This document shows, piece by piece, positions 5,435 to 12,732 of a stretch of DNA of 15,541 bases. Origin of the DNA: an uncultured Collinsella sp. (lineage in GTDB: Bacteria > Actinomycetota > Coriobacteriia > Coriobacteriales > Coriobacteriaceae); the NCBI GenBank assembly GCA_958428675.1, contig CAUAGV010000021.1, forward strand, positions 1 through 15,541, read 5' to 3'. Each line of letters opens with the position of its first letter. Position 1 is the first letter of the stretch. The translations under genes were made by a program, and so were the position numbers. The notes beneath the pieces are model-generated. The model was given only the letters and a program-made list of their open reading frames with translations. It ran no database searches and was not told the DNA's origin.

Positions 5435-6601
5435 ATGTTCGAGAAGAGTGTCGAGGAGCTCACCGAGCTCGGCGCCCAGATCACCACGGCCGAGATTGCT
5501 CAGCAGCCCGAGCTTTGGCGTGATACGCTCAACATCTATCGCGAGAACAAGGAGGCCATCGAGACCTTCCTGGCCGAGGCTCGTGCTATGGGCGAGGGCC
5601 GTCTGTCCGTTGTCTTCACCGGTGCCGGTACGTCCGACTACGTTGGCGATACCTGCGCCCCGTACCTGCGTCACGCTGGCAACACTGATCTCTACGACTT
5701 TAAGCCCATCGCCACGACCGACATCGTGAGCGCTCCGCGCGATTTCCTGCGCGCCGAGGATCCCACGCTCGTGGTTTCCTTTGCCCGCTCTGGCAACAGC
5801 CCCGAGAGCCTTGCCGCCGTTGCCGTTGCCAAGGAGCTCGTCCACAACGTCAAGTTCCTCAACATCACCTGCGCTCCCGAGGGCAAGCTCGCCGTTGAGT
5901 CTGCCGATGATCCCAACGCGCTGACGCTGCTCATTCCGCGCGCCAACGACAAGGGCTTCGCCATGACCGGTTCTTATTCCTGCATGACCCTGCTCTCCAC
6001 CCTTATTTTCGACACTGCCTCTGACGAGCAGAAGGCCGAGTGGGTCGAGACCATCGCCAAGATGGGCGAGGAGGTCATCGCTCGTGAGCCTGAGATCGCC
6101 GATTACCTGGCTGGCGACTTCAACCGCGTGACCTACTTGGGCTCTGGCTCCTTCGGTGGCCTTGCCCAGGAGAGCCAGCTCAAGATCCTCGAGCTCGCTC
6201 ACGGTCTGGTCGCTACTTCCTACGACACCTCCATGGGCTATCGTCATGGACCCAAGTCCTTCGTCGACGACAAGACCCTCGTGTTCGTGTTCGTCAACAA
6301 CGACGCCTACACCCGTCAGTACGACATCGACATCCTCAACGAGATCGGTGGCGACAAGATCGCTCAGCACACCGTTGCCGTTCAGCAGGATGGCGCTACT
6401 GTCTACGAGGGTGAGTCCTTCACCTTTAAGGGCCATGAGGCACTCCCCGAGGGTTACCTTGCTCTGCCGTTCGTGATGTTTGCTCAGGCTATCAGCCTGC
6501 TCAACTCCGTGCGCGTGGGCAACACGCCCGATACGCCGAGCCCCACCGGCACGGTCAACCGCGTGGTTAAGGGCGTGACGATTCACCCCTTCACCGCTTA
6601 A
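5435..6601 (+). CDS. agaS: AgaS-type SIS-domain sugar-phosphate isomerase/deaminase
   Basis: This 388-residue protein has the length of AgaS (about 384-390). Two SIS domains are visible. The first contains FTGAGTSDYVGDT (about 61-73) and SFARSGNSPES (about 115-125), the phosphosugar-binding Ser-rich loops. The second contains TYLGSGSFGGLAQES and, further on, GYRHGPKSFVDD near 270, matching the catalytic His/Glu region. AgaS proteins act on galactosamine-6-phosphate, giving tagatose-6-phosphate and ammonia. A GAGAGG ribosome site precedes the ATG by about 8 bases. Its own promoter carries the GntR-type operator, and a strong terminator follows, so it is mainly a single-gene unit. Assignment to AgaS rather than GlmS-like deaminases is by sequence pattern and the nagA and lacC-like neighbours. 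Confidence 0.88.
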   Translation: MFEKSVEELTELGAQITTAEIAQQPELWRDTLNIYRENKEAIETFLAEARAMGEGRLSVVFTGAGTSDYVGDTCAPYLRHAGNTDLYDFKPIATTDIVSAPRDFLRAEDPTLVVSFARSGNSPESLAAVAVAKELVHNVKFLNITCAPEGKLAVESADDPNALTLLIPRANDKGFAMTGSYSCMTLLSTLIFDTASDEQKAEWVETIAKMGEEVIAREPEIADYLAGDFNRVTYLGSGSFGGLAQESQLKILELAHGLVATSYDTSMGYRHGPKSFVDDKTLVFVFVNNDAYTRQYDIDILNEIGGDKIAQHTVAVQQDGATVYEGESFTFKGHEALPEGYLALPFVMFAQAISLLNSVRVGNTPDTPSPTGTVNRVVKGVTIHPFTA

Positions 6602-6615
6602 TCGCGTCCCCCTGT

Positions 6616-6660
6616 AAGGGCGCCCGTCCGCTCATAACGGCGGGCGGGCGCTTTTTGTTT
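6616..6660 (+). terminator. Intrinsic terminator after agaS
   Basis: GCGCCCGTCCGC (6620-6631) pairs with GCGGGCGGGCGC (6640-6651) with one T.G wobble and an 8-base loop. The stem extends outward through AAGG/CTTTTT pairing, and CTTTTTGTTTTT follows. It makes separate transcription of the next gene likely. Confidence 0.92.
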
Positions 6661-6719
6661 TTACTTGAACCGGGTATAAGTATCACCACGGTCAACTGCT
6701 TTAGAAGCAAGGAGTGCAT

Positions 6720-7889
6720 ATGAGCACGTACGCAATTAAGGCTGACAAGTTCTTCTTGCCGGCAGGTCCGCAACTGGGCGGCTATCTTATGGTCGAGGAT
6801 GGCGTCTTTGGCGCCTGGCAGGCCGACGAGCCCTCTTGCGAGATTAAGGACTACACGGGATCGTGGATCGCACCGGGTATGGTCGACACCCACATCCATG
6901 GCTTCTATAACCACTCGACTACCGATAACGATCCCGAGGGCATCGATATCAGCTCGACCGAGCTCGCCCGTCGTGGTACCACCAGCTGGCTGCCCACGAC
7001 GTTCACCGATGGCGTCGAGCAGATTAAGGACGCCTGCGCCGCCATCGCCCAGGCTGACGAAGGCCGCGGCCCCGACTTCTGCGGTGCTCGCATTCAGGGC
7101 ATCTACCTGGAGGGCCCCTTCTTTACCATGAAGCACGTGGGCGCGCAGAACCCCGCTTATCTGATCGACCCCTCCGAGGAGGTCTTCGATCAGTGGCAGG
7201 AGGCTGCGGGCGGCCGCATCGTTAAGAGCGCCATGGCGGCCGAGCGCGACGGTGCCCCTGCTTATGCGGCTGCTTTGAACGCCAAGGGTGTGGTGACCAG
7301 CATCGGTCACTCCGACGCCACCTACGATGAGTGCATCGCCGCCATCAACGCCGGCGCCAGCTGCTTTACGCATACCTATAACGGCCAGCGCGGTCTGCAT
7401 CACCGTGAGCCCGGTGTCGTGGGTGCTGCCATGTCCACGCCCGAGACCTACGCCGAGATCATCTGTGATGGCAAGCACGTGAACCCTGCCGCCATCAAGG
7501 CGCTGCTGCAGGCAAAGGGCTGGCAGCATACGGTGCTCATCACCGACTGCCTGGGCTGCGGCGGCATGCCCGAGGGCAGCTACACCAGTGGCGGCATGGA
7601 CGTCATCATGAAGGACAACCTGTGCTGGCTCGCCGACGGCAAGAGCATTGCCGGCTCGGTGCTCACGCTTGCCCAGGGCGTCAAGAACATCGTCGACTGG
7701 GGCATCGCCAGCGCCGATATCGCCATTCGCATGGCAACCGAGGTGCCGGCGCGCTCCGCGCACATCGAGGATAAGTGCGGCAGCATCATGCCGGGTCGCG
7801 ACGCCGACTTTGTCGTGTTCGACCGTGAGCTCACCCTCGTCGAGACGTATGTTGGCGGCCAGAGCGTCGGCAACGCCTTTACCGAGTAA
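6720..7889 (+). CDS. N-acetylhexosamine-6-phosphate deacetylase (NagA/AgaA family)
   Basis: This cytoplasmic amidohydrolase removes acetate from GlcNAc-6-P or GalNAc-6-P. The ATG at 6720 is used because AAGGAG (6709-6714) lies 5 bases upstream; an in-frame GTG at 6714 would overlap that site. The protein has 389 residues, as usual for NagA (about 380-400). Metal and active-site residues are in place: His58 and His60 in VDTHIHG, Glu131 in YLEGPFF, His197 in GHSDA, His218 in THTYNG, and Asp276 in LITDCLGCGG. The C-terminus GRDADFVVFD...VGGQSVGN is typical. Given the AgaS and LacC-like neighbours I infer preference for the galacto form (AgaA role), but sequence alone does not separate the two. 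It lies 118 bases after agaS, beyond a terminator; a TATAAG at 6675-6680 may be its -10 box. The tail of a second copy survives at 10635-10754. Confidence 0.92.
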   Translation: MSTYAIKADKFFLPAGPQLGGYLMVEDGVFGAWQADEPSCEIKDYTGSWIAPGMVDTHIHGFYNHSTTDNDPEGIDISSTELARRGTTSWLPTTFTDGVEQIKDACAAIAQADEGRGPDFCGARIQGIYLEGPFFTMKHVGAQNPAYLIDPSEEVFDQWQEAAGGRIVKSAMAAERDGAPAYAAALNAKGVVTSIGHSDATYDECIAAINAGASCFTHTYNGQRGLHHREPGVVGAAMSTPETYAEIICDGKHVNPAAIKALLQAKGWQHTVLITDCLGCGGMPEGSYTSGGMDVIMKDNLCWLADGKSIAGSVLTLAQGVKNIVDWGIASADIAIRMATEVPARSAHIEDKCGSIMPGRDADFVVFDRELTLVETYVGGQSVGNAFTE

Positions 7890-7895
7890 CGATAG

Positions 7896-7933
7896 AAAAA
7901 GACGGCGGGCCCGAATCTGCTCGGACCCGCCGT
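7896..7933 (-). terminator. Terminator between convergent nagA and flavodoxin genes
   Basis: ACGGCGGGcCCGA (7902-7914) and TCGGaCCCGCCGT (7921-7933) form a 13-position stem with one C/A mismatch and a 6-base loop. The A-run at 7896-7900 gives a T-run on the minus strand, so it best serves the minus-strand flavodoxin gene. On the plus strand the same stem lacks a good T-run but may still help end nagA transcripts. Confidence 0.8.
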
Positions 7934-7964
7934 ATGGGTTAAACGCTCAAAAGCACCTTTACAG

Positions 7965-8549
7965 TTACAGCTTGTTAGCGATCTTCTTTGCCGTGCGCTT
8001 AATGCCGGCCACCAGGCCTCCTGCAGGATGCTCCTTCTCGTATGCTAGGCGCTTCTCGCGCTTGGCGTACTCTTCGACGATGATGTCGCCATACTCGTCT
8101 TCGATCTTGTCGAAGAAGTCGACGGCGCCCTTAATTTCCTCAGCGGTCGGGTGTCCCTTTTGGACACCGCCAGCGAGCTTGAACGGCCCCCACGTGTCAA
8201 AGCCGGGGCAGCCGTAGACACCCATAAAGATGGCCTGCCTCATGCGGCAGATACCATCGATATCCTTGCCGTACCACTTGTTTTTGCCACCGTAGGTCAT
8301 AAGGCCAAACACCTTGTCCTGCGGCTGCAGCACGTTAGTGAGCACGCGTGCCATGTCCTTGTCGATCTCGGAGTAATAGATGCCCGTGGCGACGCCGATC
8401 AGATGGTATTCGTGCAGGTTGGGATACTCGTTTTTGCCGAGCGCCTTGACGTCGAGGGTATCGATCTCGGGGTGTGCCTCGACGATGGCGTCCACGAGCT
8501 TTTTCGTATTGCCGTGATGGCGCGAGGCGTAGAGGATGATGGTTCGCAT
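7965..8549 (-). CDS. Flavodoxin-like FMN-binding protein
   Basis: The start at 8547-8549 is chosen because the protein then opens with MRTIILYASRHHGNTKKLVDAI, the normal first strand and phosphate-binding loop of flavodoxins; longer forms add 18 unrelated residues. GAAAGG lies about 8 bases upstream. The product has 194 residues. The loop YASRHHGNT is the FMN phosphate site (usual form S/T-x-T/H-x-G-N-T). A central strand with GVATGIYYSEID and one with VFGLMTYGGKNKW fit the flavodoxin fold. After about residue 130 comes a helical basic tail (EYAKREKRLAYEKEHPAGG...KKIANKL) beyond the short flavodoxin length. It is the only minus-strand gene within the sugar locus, has its own terminator, and is probably not part of the sugar pathway. 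The electron partner is unknown. Confidence 0.85.
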   Translation of the reverse strand: MRTIILYASRHHGNTKKLVDAIVEAHPEIDTLDVKALGKNEYPNLHEYHLIGVATGIYYSEIDKDMARVLTNVLQPQDKVFGLMTYGGKNKWYGKDIDGICRMRQAIFMGVYGCPGFDTWGPFKLAGGVQKGHPTAEEIKGAVDFFDKIEDEYGDIIVEEYAKREKRLAYEKEHPAGGLVAGIKRTAKKIANKL

Positions 8550-8705
8550 AAGAAGGCCTTTCAGCTGTAATTGCATCAATGTCTGTATGGTACCCCGTTG
8601 CATGGCTGGGATACCGGACGCATCGATGAACGTGCGGGTTTGTCCTTTGGTCAGGGCCGAGACGGGTTATTGCGAGCAAAAAGCAGTTGTTCGAAAGGAT
8701 GAGCA

Positions 8706-9587
8706 ATGGAATACGCTCTCTCCAACGATTCGATTTCTATTAAGGTGTCCACGGCTGGTGGTTCGTTTACCTCGGTTGAGGCCGGAGGTCGAGAGTACTT
8801 GTGGCAGGGTGATCCTGCAGTGTGGTCCGGCCAGGCGCCGGTCTGCTTTCCGATTTGCGGAGGCCTGCGCGATGGTAGCGCCATGACGTTTGCCGGGCAT
8901 CATGTAAAGCTCGCTCGCCACGGGTTTGCGCGCAAACAGGAGTGGAAGCTGCTGAGCCAGAGCGAGAACGAGCTGGCGATGTGCCTGGCTTCGGAGGATA
9001 ACGCCGCGCTGCTGAGCGATTATCCCTACCCGTTTAAGCTTGTCGCTCGTTATGCGCTCGAGGACGCTGCCGTGCGCGTTTCCTATGAGGTGACCAACGA
9101 GGGCACCGAGGACATGCCGTTCTTTATCGGTGGACACCCCGGCTTTAGGTGCCCGCTCGACGACGGCGAGGCCTATACGGACTACGAGTTGCGCTTCGAG
9201 AAAGATGAGGCTGCGGAGCTTTGCACCGCCGTACCCTCGACCGGATTGATTGATGTAGCTAACCGTTCAAAGAACCCCATGGTGGGAAAGACGCTGCCCC
9301 TATCGCACGAGCTCTTCGATTTTGCGGAGACCATCTTTGACGTGCTCGAGAGCCGTCAGGTCACGCTTTCCAAAAAGGGCGAGGACAAGGGCGTCCGCCT
9401 GAGCTTTGAGGGTTTCCCGTATCTCATTGTGTGGAGTAAGCCCGAGGGCGATTTTGTGGCAGTTGAGCCTTGGGGCGGCCTCTCGACCTGTTCCGATGAG
9501 GATGACGTGCTTGAGCACAAGCGCGGCTGCCTTATCGCCAAGCCTAAGGAGACCGTCGTTCGCTCGTTCACGATTGAGATTCTGTAA
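8706..9587 (+). CDS. Aldose 1-epimerase family protein (LacX type)
   Basis: This encodes 293 residues, the length of LacX-type mutarotase homologues (about 290-300). These proteins have the galactose-mutarotase beta-sandwich and interconvert anomers of sugars or sugar phosphates. Visible marks are the opening SISIKVSTAGGSFTSVE, WSGQAPVCFPICGGLRDG near residues 40-60, LARHGFARKQEW near 70-80 with a likely catalytic His, FFIGGHPGFRCPL near 140 with the second His, and FVAVEPWGG near 250 with the expected acidic residue. In lactococcal tagatose operons LacX stands beside LacC and LacD, which fits the kinase 59 bases downstream. An AAAGGA ribosome site lies about 7 bases before the ATG. Its exact substrate cannot be read from sequence. 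Confidence 0.88.
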   Translation: MEYALSNDSISIKVSTAGGSFTSVEAGGREYLWQGDPAVWSGQAPVCFPICGGLRDGSAMTFAGHHVKLARHGFARKQEWKLLSQSENELAMCLASEDNAALLSDYPYPFKLVARYALEDAAVRVSYEVTNEGTEDMPFFIGGHPGFRCPLDDGEAYTDYELRFEKDEAAELCTAVPSTGLIDVANRSKNPMVGKTLPLSHELFDFAETIFDVLESRQVTLSKKGEDKGVRLSFEGFPYLIVWSKPEGDFVAVEPWGGLSTCSDEDDVLEHKRGCLIAKPKETVVRSFTIEIL

Positions 9588-9646
9588 TTCCGTTTTGTCG
9601 ACTCGTATCGCGAGGCACAAGGAGCCTGCGAGATAAGGAGCTAAAA

Positions 9647-10582
9647 ATGATCCTCACCGTTACGATGAACCCGTCTGTCGATACGCGCTATCAGCTCGAT
9701 GAGCTCATTATCGACGACGTCAACCGCGTGACGCCCGAAAAGACCGCCGGCGGCAAGGGCCTTAACGTGGCCCGTGTGCTGGGTCAGCTGGGCGACGACG
9801 TTGTGGCAACCGGTCTGCTTGGCGGCCACATGGGCGCCTACATGGCCGAGCTCATGGATGCCAACGGCATTAAGAATGATTTTGTACCCATCAAGGGCGA
9901 GACTCGTATTTGCCTCAACATCCTTCACGCCGGCAACCAGACCGAGCTGCTCGAGAGCGGCCCGACGATTGCCCCCGAGGAGCTCGATGCCTTTACCGCC
10001 AAGTTTACCGAGCTTGCGGGCAAGGCCGACGTCGTCACCATCTCGGGTTCGCTGCCCCGCGGCGTCGAGGCGGACTACTACGCCAAGATCACGGGCATTG
10101 CCGAGAACGCCGGTGCCAAGGTGCTGCTCGATACCTCGGGTGCTTCGCTCGAGGCCGCCCTTAAGTCCGAAATTAAGCCAGAGCTGGTTAAGCCTAACCT
10201 GACCGAGATCAACGGCCTTCTGGGCACGGGCTTTACCACCGACGATGTGGACAAGCTCCGCGCCGCGCTCGCCTCTGATGCCCGCTTCTCCGATATTCCT
10301 TGGGTCGTCGTGTCCATGGGCGCTGCCGGCTCCGTTGGCTTCCACAACGGACGTGCGTTCCGCGCCAAGACGCCCGATATCCCCGCCGTTAACGCCACGG
10401 GCTCCGGTGACTCCACTATCGCAGGCTTCGCACATGCCATCGCTGCTGGCGCGGATGATGAGACGGTGCTGCGTACCGCCAACACCTGCGGCAAGCTCAA
10501 CGCCATGGATCCTATGACCGGCCACTTGGTCATGGATCGTTGGGACGAGGTCTACAACGGCGTTGTCGTGACCGAGCTGTAG
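9647..10582 (+). CDS. PfkB-family sugar-phosphate kinase (tagatose-6-P / fructose-1-P kinase, LacC/FruK type)
   Basis: This 311-residue protein has the usual length for LacC and FruK (about 305-315). It opens with MILTVTMNPSVD, carries the first PfkB signature AGGKGLNVARVLGQLG near residues 34-49, and the second signature NATGSGDSTIAGFAHA near 249-264, in which Asp255 is the expected catalytic base. The stretch VVTISGSLPRG near 125-135 and VKPNLTEINGLLG near 183 are family-typical. The phosphate donor is ATP. In this setting it most likely turns tagatose-6-phosphate into tagatose-1,6-bisphosphate, completing GalNAc or galactosamine breakdown before an aldolase. Fructose-1-phosphate kinase activity cannot be excluded from sequence, but no fructose PTS gene is nearby. 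AAGGAG lies 7 bases before the ATG, and it follows the epimerase in a likely operon. Confidence 0.9.
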   Translation: MILTVTMNPSVDTRYQLDELIIDDVNRVTPEKTAGGKGLNVARVLGQLGDDVVATGLLGGHMGAYMAELMDANGIKNDFVPIKGETRICLNILHAGNQTELLESGPTIAPEELDAFTAKFTELAGKADVVTISGSLPRGVEADYYAKITGIAENAGAKVLLDTSGASLEAALKSEIKPELVKPNLTEINGLLGTGFTTDDVDKLRAALASDARFSDIPWVVVSMGAAGSVGFHNGRAFRAKTPDIPAVNATGSGDSTIAGFAHAIAAGADDETVLRTANTCGKLNAMDPMTGHLVMDRWDEVYNGVVVTEL

Positions 10583-10634
10583 GAGCTTGGGCGTCGGTCC
10601 CGGCATCGGTTGCTTGCTTGTGGTTAGAGCCGAT

Positions 10635-10754
10635 GACAAGTGCGGTAGCATTATGCCGGGGCGCGACGCCGATGCCGTCGTGTTCAATCCCGACCTTAGC
10701 CTGGTCGAGACGTATGTGGGTGGCAACAACGTCGGCAATGCATTTGCCGAGTAG
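10635..10754 (+). pseudogene. C-terminal remnant of a second nagA copy
   Basis: One frame reads DKCGSIMPGRDAD, then AVVFNPDLSLVE, TYVGGNNVGNAFAE and a stop. This matches the last 39 residues of the intact NagA at 6720-7889 at 31 positions by hand alignment. Upstream of DKCGS the similarity stops, and no start codon or ribosome site gives a product. The nucleotide sequence has diverged at many third positions, so this is an old paralogue or a second lineage rather than a fresh duplication. It sits in the 204-base gap between the kinase and the yhcH-family gene, showing that a complete nagA probably once stood here. Confidence 0.85.
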
Positions 10755-10786
10755 TCGCCAAAGAAACGATCCGAGAGGGGATTTAG

Positions 10787-11260
10787 ATGATTTACGGTGC
10801 ACTGGGCGATATCGAGGAATACCGCGGAATGCTCAAGGGCCTCGACGTGCTGATCGACTGGCTCGAGGAGAACGATCCGGCGAAGCTCGAGGTCGGCAGC
10901 CATCCGATTCTGGGCGACAAGGTCTTTGCGAACGTCATGGCTCCCACGACGCGTCCCGAGGCCGAGGCTCACTATGAGACGCATCAGCGCTATCATGACC
11001 TGCAGATCGACGTCGAGGGTCGCGAGGCCTTTAAGGTCGCTACGGGCAGCCTGACGCTGGTCCAGGAGTTTTACGAGAAGGACGACTACGATCTGGTCGA
11101 TTCCGACGCTTCGATCGCCGGCGATCTTGCCGACGACAAGTTTGCACTGTTCGTTGCCGGCGAGCCTCACATGCCCACGCTCGAGTTCCCGGGCGATGGC
11201 GCACAGCCGGTCAAGAAGATCTGCTTTAAGCTGCTTGCAGACGCTTACTGGGAGGAGTAG
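10787..11260 (+). CDS. YhcH/YjgK/YiaL family protein (cupin-like sugar-metabolism accessory)
   Basis: This 157-residue protein matches the family in length (about 150-155) and pattern: opening MIYGALGDIEEY, FANVMAP near residue 48, AHYETHQRYHDLQ near 61-73 with His62, Glu64, His66 and His70 as likely metal or substrate ligands, and LFVAGEPHMP near 120-130. Members have a beta-barrel fold. They occur in sialic acid and other sugar operons, and some are reported to act as anomerases of sialic acid. Here it may help open or epimerise an amino sugar or galactose derivative; the substrate is not shown. A GAGAGGGG ribosome site precedes the ATG. It follows a nagA remnant and is closed by a strong terminator, so it is the end of the plus-strand sugar genes. 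Confidence 0.85.
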   Translation: MIYGALGDIEEYRGMLKGLDVLIDWLEENDPAKLEVGSHPILGDKVFANVMAPTTRPEAEAHYETHQRYHDLQIDVEGREAFKVATGSLTLVQEFYEKDDYDLVDSDASIAGDLADDKFALFVAGEPHMPTLEFPGDGAQPVKKICFKLLADAYWEE

Positions 11261-11291
11261 CGCACTGCTCGGCTGAGCTGTTCGTCTGATG

Positions 11292-11317
11292 GCGTAATTT
11301 CCCTAGGGAAATCACGC
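11292..11317. repeat. Palindrome around TTTCCCTAGGGAAA
   Basis: GCGT-a-ATTTCCCT and AGGGAAAT-c-ACGC form a near-perfect 26-base palindrome. The unit TTTCCCTAGGG(A/G)AATCACG recurs 40 bases later in the loop of the terminator at 11322, so the two hairpins share a duplicated core. Confidence 0.7.
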
Positions 11318-11321
11318 TAGG

Positions 11322-11378
11322 ACCCCGCCAAACGTGCTTTCCCTAGGGGAATCACGTTTGGCGGGGTTTTCGGTTTTT
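11322..11378 (+). terminator. Intrinsic terminator after the yhcH-family gene
   Basis: ACCCCGCCAAACGTG (11322-11336) pairs perfectly with CACGTTTGGCGGGGT (11353-11367), and TTTCGGTTTTT follows. The loop contains TTCCC/GGGAA, which can pair too, lengthening the stem to about 20 pairs. Confidence 0.92.
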
Positions 11379-11395
11379 GAATAGGGAAGCCTCAT

Positions 11396-11761
11396 TTATT
11401 TGCGAAGAACATCGGCTAGCCGCAGGATTGAAATCATCGACCGATAAGTGAGTTCCACTTTTTCGCCCGCAAGCAGTCGTTTCGAGCCAATCTCATCTAG
11501 CCCCACAAGTCGAGAAAACAGCGGGCCGCTCATCGTGCCCTCGTCAATTGATTCCCTTATGGTCTTCAAAACGTCCGTATCATGAAGCGATGCCGAGCTG
11601 TAGGGGGCAACACGAGCGGAACTCTCAATTAACGACGAGACAAAAGGATGGAGATGCTTTGGACATAGTCCATCAAACACCACATCCCCATTGTCGTTCG
11701 AGCCGACCAGGCGCCAAGTATAATGATCGACCCAGTCATCCCCGTCATATATGGCGTCCAT
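11396..11761 (-). CDS. Small hypothetical protein, possible HTH-like C-terminus
   Basis: I do not recognise this gene. The frame is open from 11851, but the first 30 codons overlap the end of the preceding gene. The ATG at 11759-11761 follows GGGAAG at 6 bases and gives 121 residues, starting 14 bases after the stop of the upstream secreted-protein gene. The product is soluble and acidic in its first half (MDAIYDGDDWVDHYTWRL). The C-terminal third, SGPLFSRLVGLDEIGSKRL then LAGEKVELTYRSMISIL, is helical and faintly like an XRE-type helix-turn-helix, but I would not rely on this. Base composition is AT-richer than the sugar genes. With its partner it looks like a two-gene transferred unit. Confidence 0.6.
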   Translation of the reverse strand: MDAIYDGDDWVDHYTWRLVGSNDNGDVVFDGLCPKHLHPFVSSLIESSARVAPYSSASLHDTDVLKTIRESIDEGTMSGPLFSRLVGLDEIGSKRLLAGEKVELTYRSMISILRLADVLRK

Positions 11762-11775
11762 GAGCAACTTCCCGT

Positions 11776-12285
11776 CTAGAGAGAGAAACCTATTTGGACA
11801 TCGGGGCGCAAGACCGCAATCCATATCGGGCCTGCAGCAGCTCCAACCCAACGCACCACATAGGTTCCCTTTCGTACATGTGTATCAATCTGCCCCGAAA
11901 TGCCGGTGAATGCAATTCCAGACCCGTTTGTCGGATAGCAATCGACGTATTTTTGTTTTCCGCTCACAACCTTGTATAGATATATCGTTCCAGCAAAAGA
12001 GAAGGGATCGTTCGCAATTTTGTCCGGAAGAACTTGCCACCTCAAAATCCCGCTACCAATATGGTCAAGCTTGACCGTTCCGCCGTCCCCCTCAAAAGTG
12101 GCAAGGGGATTTACCCCAGACTGAGAGTCGGCATCGCCCTCCTTAGCAGTTATCAGCAGGCTGCCCGTATAAGACTGCTGAGGCTCACCTTCAGGACAGG
12201 CAGCCTCGGCCCAAGAAGGGCCACTCAGGCAGAACAGTCCGAGCAGCATCATTACCAACAAAAGAAAACCCTTAGTTCTTTTCAT
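11776..12285 (-). CDS. Small secreted protein of unknown family
   Basis: This encodes 169 residues. It begins MKRTKGFLLLVMMLLGLFCL, a classic signal peptide, with a likely signal peptidase I site after AEA near residue 28. There is no proper lipobox. The mature part of about 140 residues is predicted to be rich in beta strands (for example GTIYLYKVVSGKQKYVDCY and KGTYVVRWVG), with two Cys residues that could pair. It has no membrane anchor. GGGG about 8 bases upstream may be the ribosome site. It leads a likely two-gene unit with the 121-residue gene. I recognise no family; the length and layout recall small secreted proteins of gut Gram-positives such as the DUF5626-like protein at 14554, but I see no true alignment. 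Confidence 0.65.
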   Translation of the reverse strand: MKRTKGFLLLVMMLLGLFCLSGPSWAEAACPEGEPQQSYTGSLLITAKEGDADSQSGVNPLATFEGDGGTVKLDHIGSGILRWQVLPDKIANDPFSFAGTIYLYKVVSGKQKYVDCYPTNGSGIAFTGISGQIDTHVRKGTYVVRWVGAAAGPIWIAVLRPDVQIGFSL

Positions 12286-12464
12286 CTATATCCCCAACGT
12301 CTCTCGACATTTGTATATTGTGACTATTTTAGATCTATATGGCCAATTCGAGCCCTCACCATGGCAATTGTTGCAGCTGGGTTTCTTTTCATTAAAATTT
12401 CACTTTGGTAAATCCCCGCCCCTAAGCATTAAACCCGAAGTCCACCGAGTGGGCGAATCGGCAA

Positions 12465-12488
12465 CAAAAAAGCCGCCCGAAGGCGGCT
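12465..12488 (-). terminator. Terminator after tRNA-Thr
   Basis: On the minus strand AGCCGCC-TTCG-GGCGGCT (12471-12488) with a UUCG tetraloop is followed by TTTTTTG, just 11 bases beyond the tRNA 3' end. Confidence 0.93.
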
Positions 12489-12499
12489 ATCTTGTGCAA

Positions 12500-12575
12500 T
12501 GGAGCCAGCGACCGGGCTCGAACCGGTGACCCCCGCTTTACGAGAGCGGTGCTCTACCAACTGAGCTACGCTGGC
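12500..12575 (-). tRNA. tRNA-Thr (anticodon CGT), CCA encoded
   Basis: On the minus strand the 76 bases fold as a tRNA: acceptor stem GCCAGCG/CGCTGGC, D arm GCTC...GAGC, anticodon stem CCGCT/AGCGG around the loop CTCGTAA (anticodon CGT, reading ACG), T arm ACCGG-TTCGAAC-CCGGT, then T and an encoded CCA. A UUCG terminator follows. tRNA genes are frequent landing sites for integrated elements, and accessory DNA lies on both sides here, but I see no duplicated tRNA end that would mark an att site. Confidence 0.96.
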
Positions 12576-12684
12576 GGCCATGTGGTGACGCAACTGAGGC
12601 GTCAACGGCTGTCTATGATACGGGACATCGCACATCCGCGCAAGGGTTCTGACGGCTTTTCTCACTTTAAATGCACTAATATTG

Positions 12685-12699
12685 GAGACGTGATGTCTC
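12685..12699. repeat. GAGAC-GTGAT-GTCTC inverted repeat before the orphan EIIB
   Basis: A short palindrome 34 bases upstream of the EIIB paralogue, followed by CTCG-CTCTTA-CGAG (12697-12710). It may be an operator or leader hairpin; support is by symmetry only. Confidence 0.3.
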
Positions 12700-12732
12700 G
12701 CTCTTACGAGTCTCAAACAGAATGGGACTGCC

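Noticed and set aside
5429..6586. Minus-strand open frame of 385 codons over agaS
   Set aside because: Shadow of agaS with no recognisable motif; agaS itself has SIS-domain motifs and a good promoter.
6591..7763. Minus-strand open frame of 390 codons over nagA
   Set aside because: Antisense of nagA; it runs through the agaS terminator and has no family motif.
9641..11170. Minus-strand open frame of 509 codons across the kinase, nagA relic and yhcH-family gene
   Set aside because: It is antisense to recognised genes; the high-GC codon pattern keeps this frame open. The product has no family look, and it crosses three units.
11762..11851. Longer N-terminus for the 121-residue minus-strand gene
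   Set aside because: It would overlap the end of the secreted-protein gene by 76 bases and lacks a ribosome site; the ATG at 11761 has GGGAAG upstream.
12500..12575. tRNA-Thr as attachment site of an integrated element
   Set aside because: I found no direct repeat of the tRNA 3' end and no integrase in the window.
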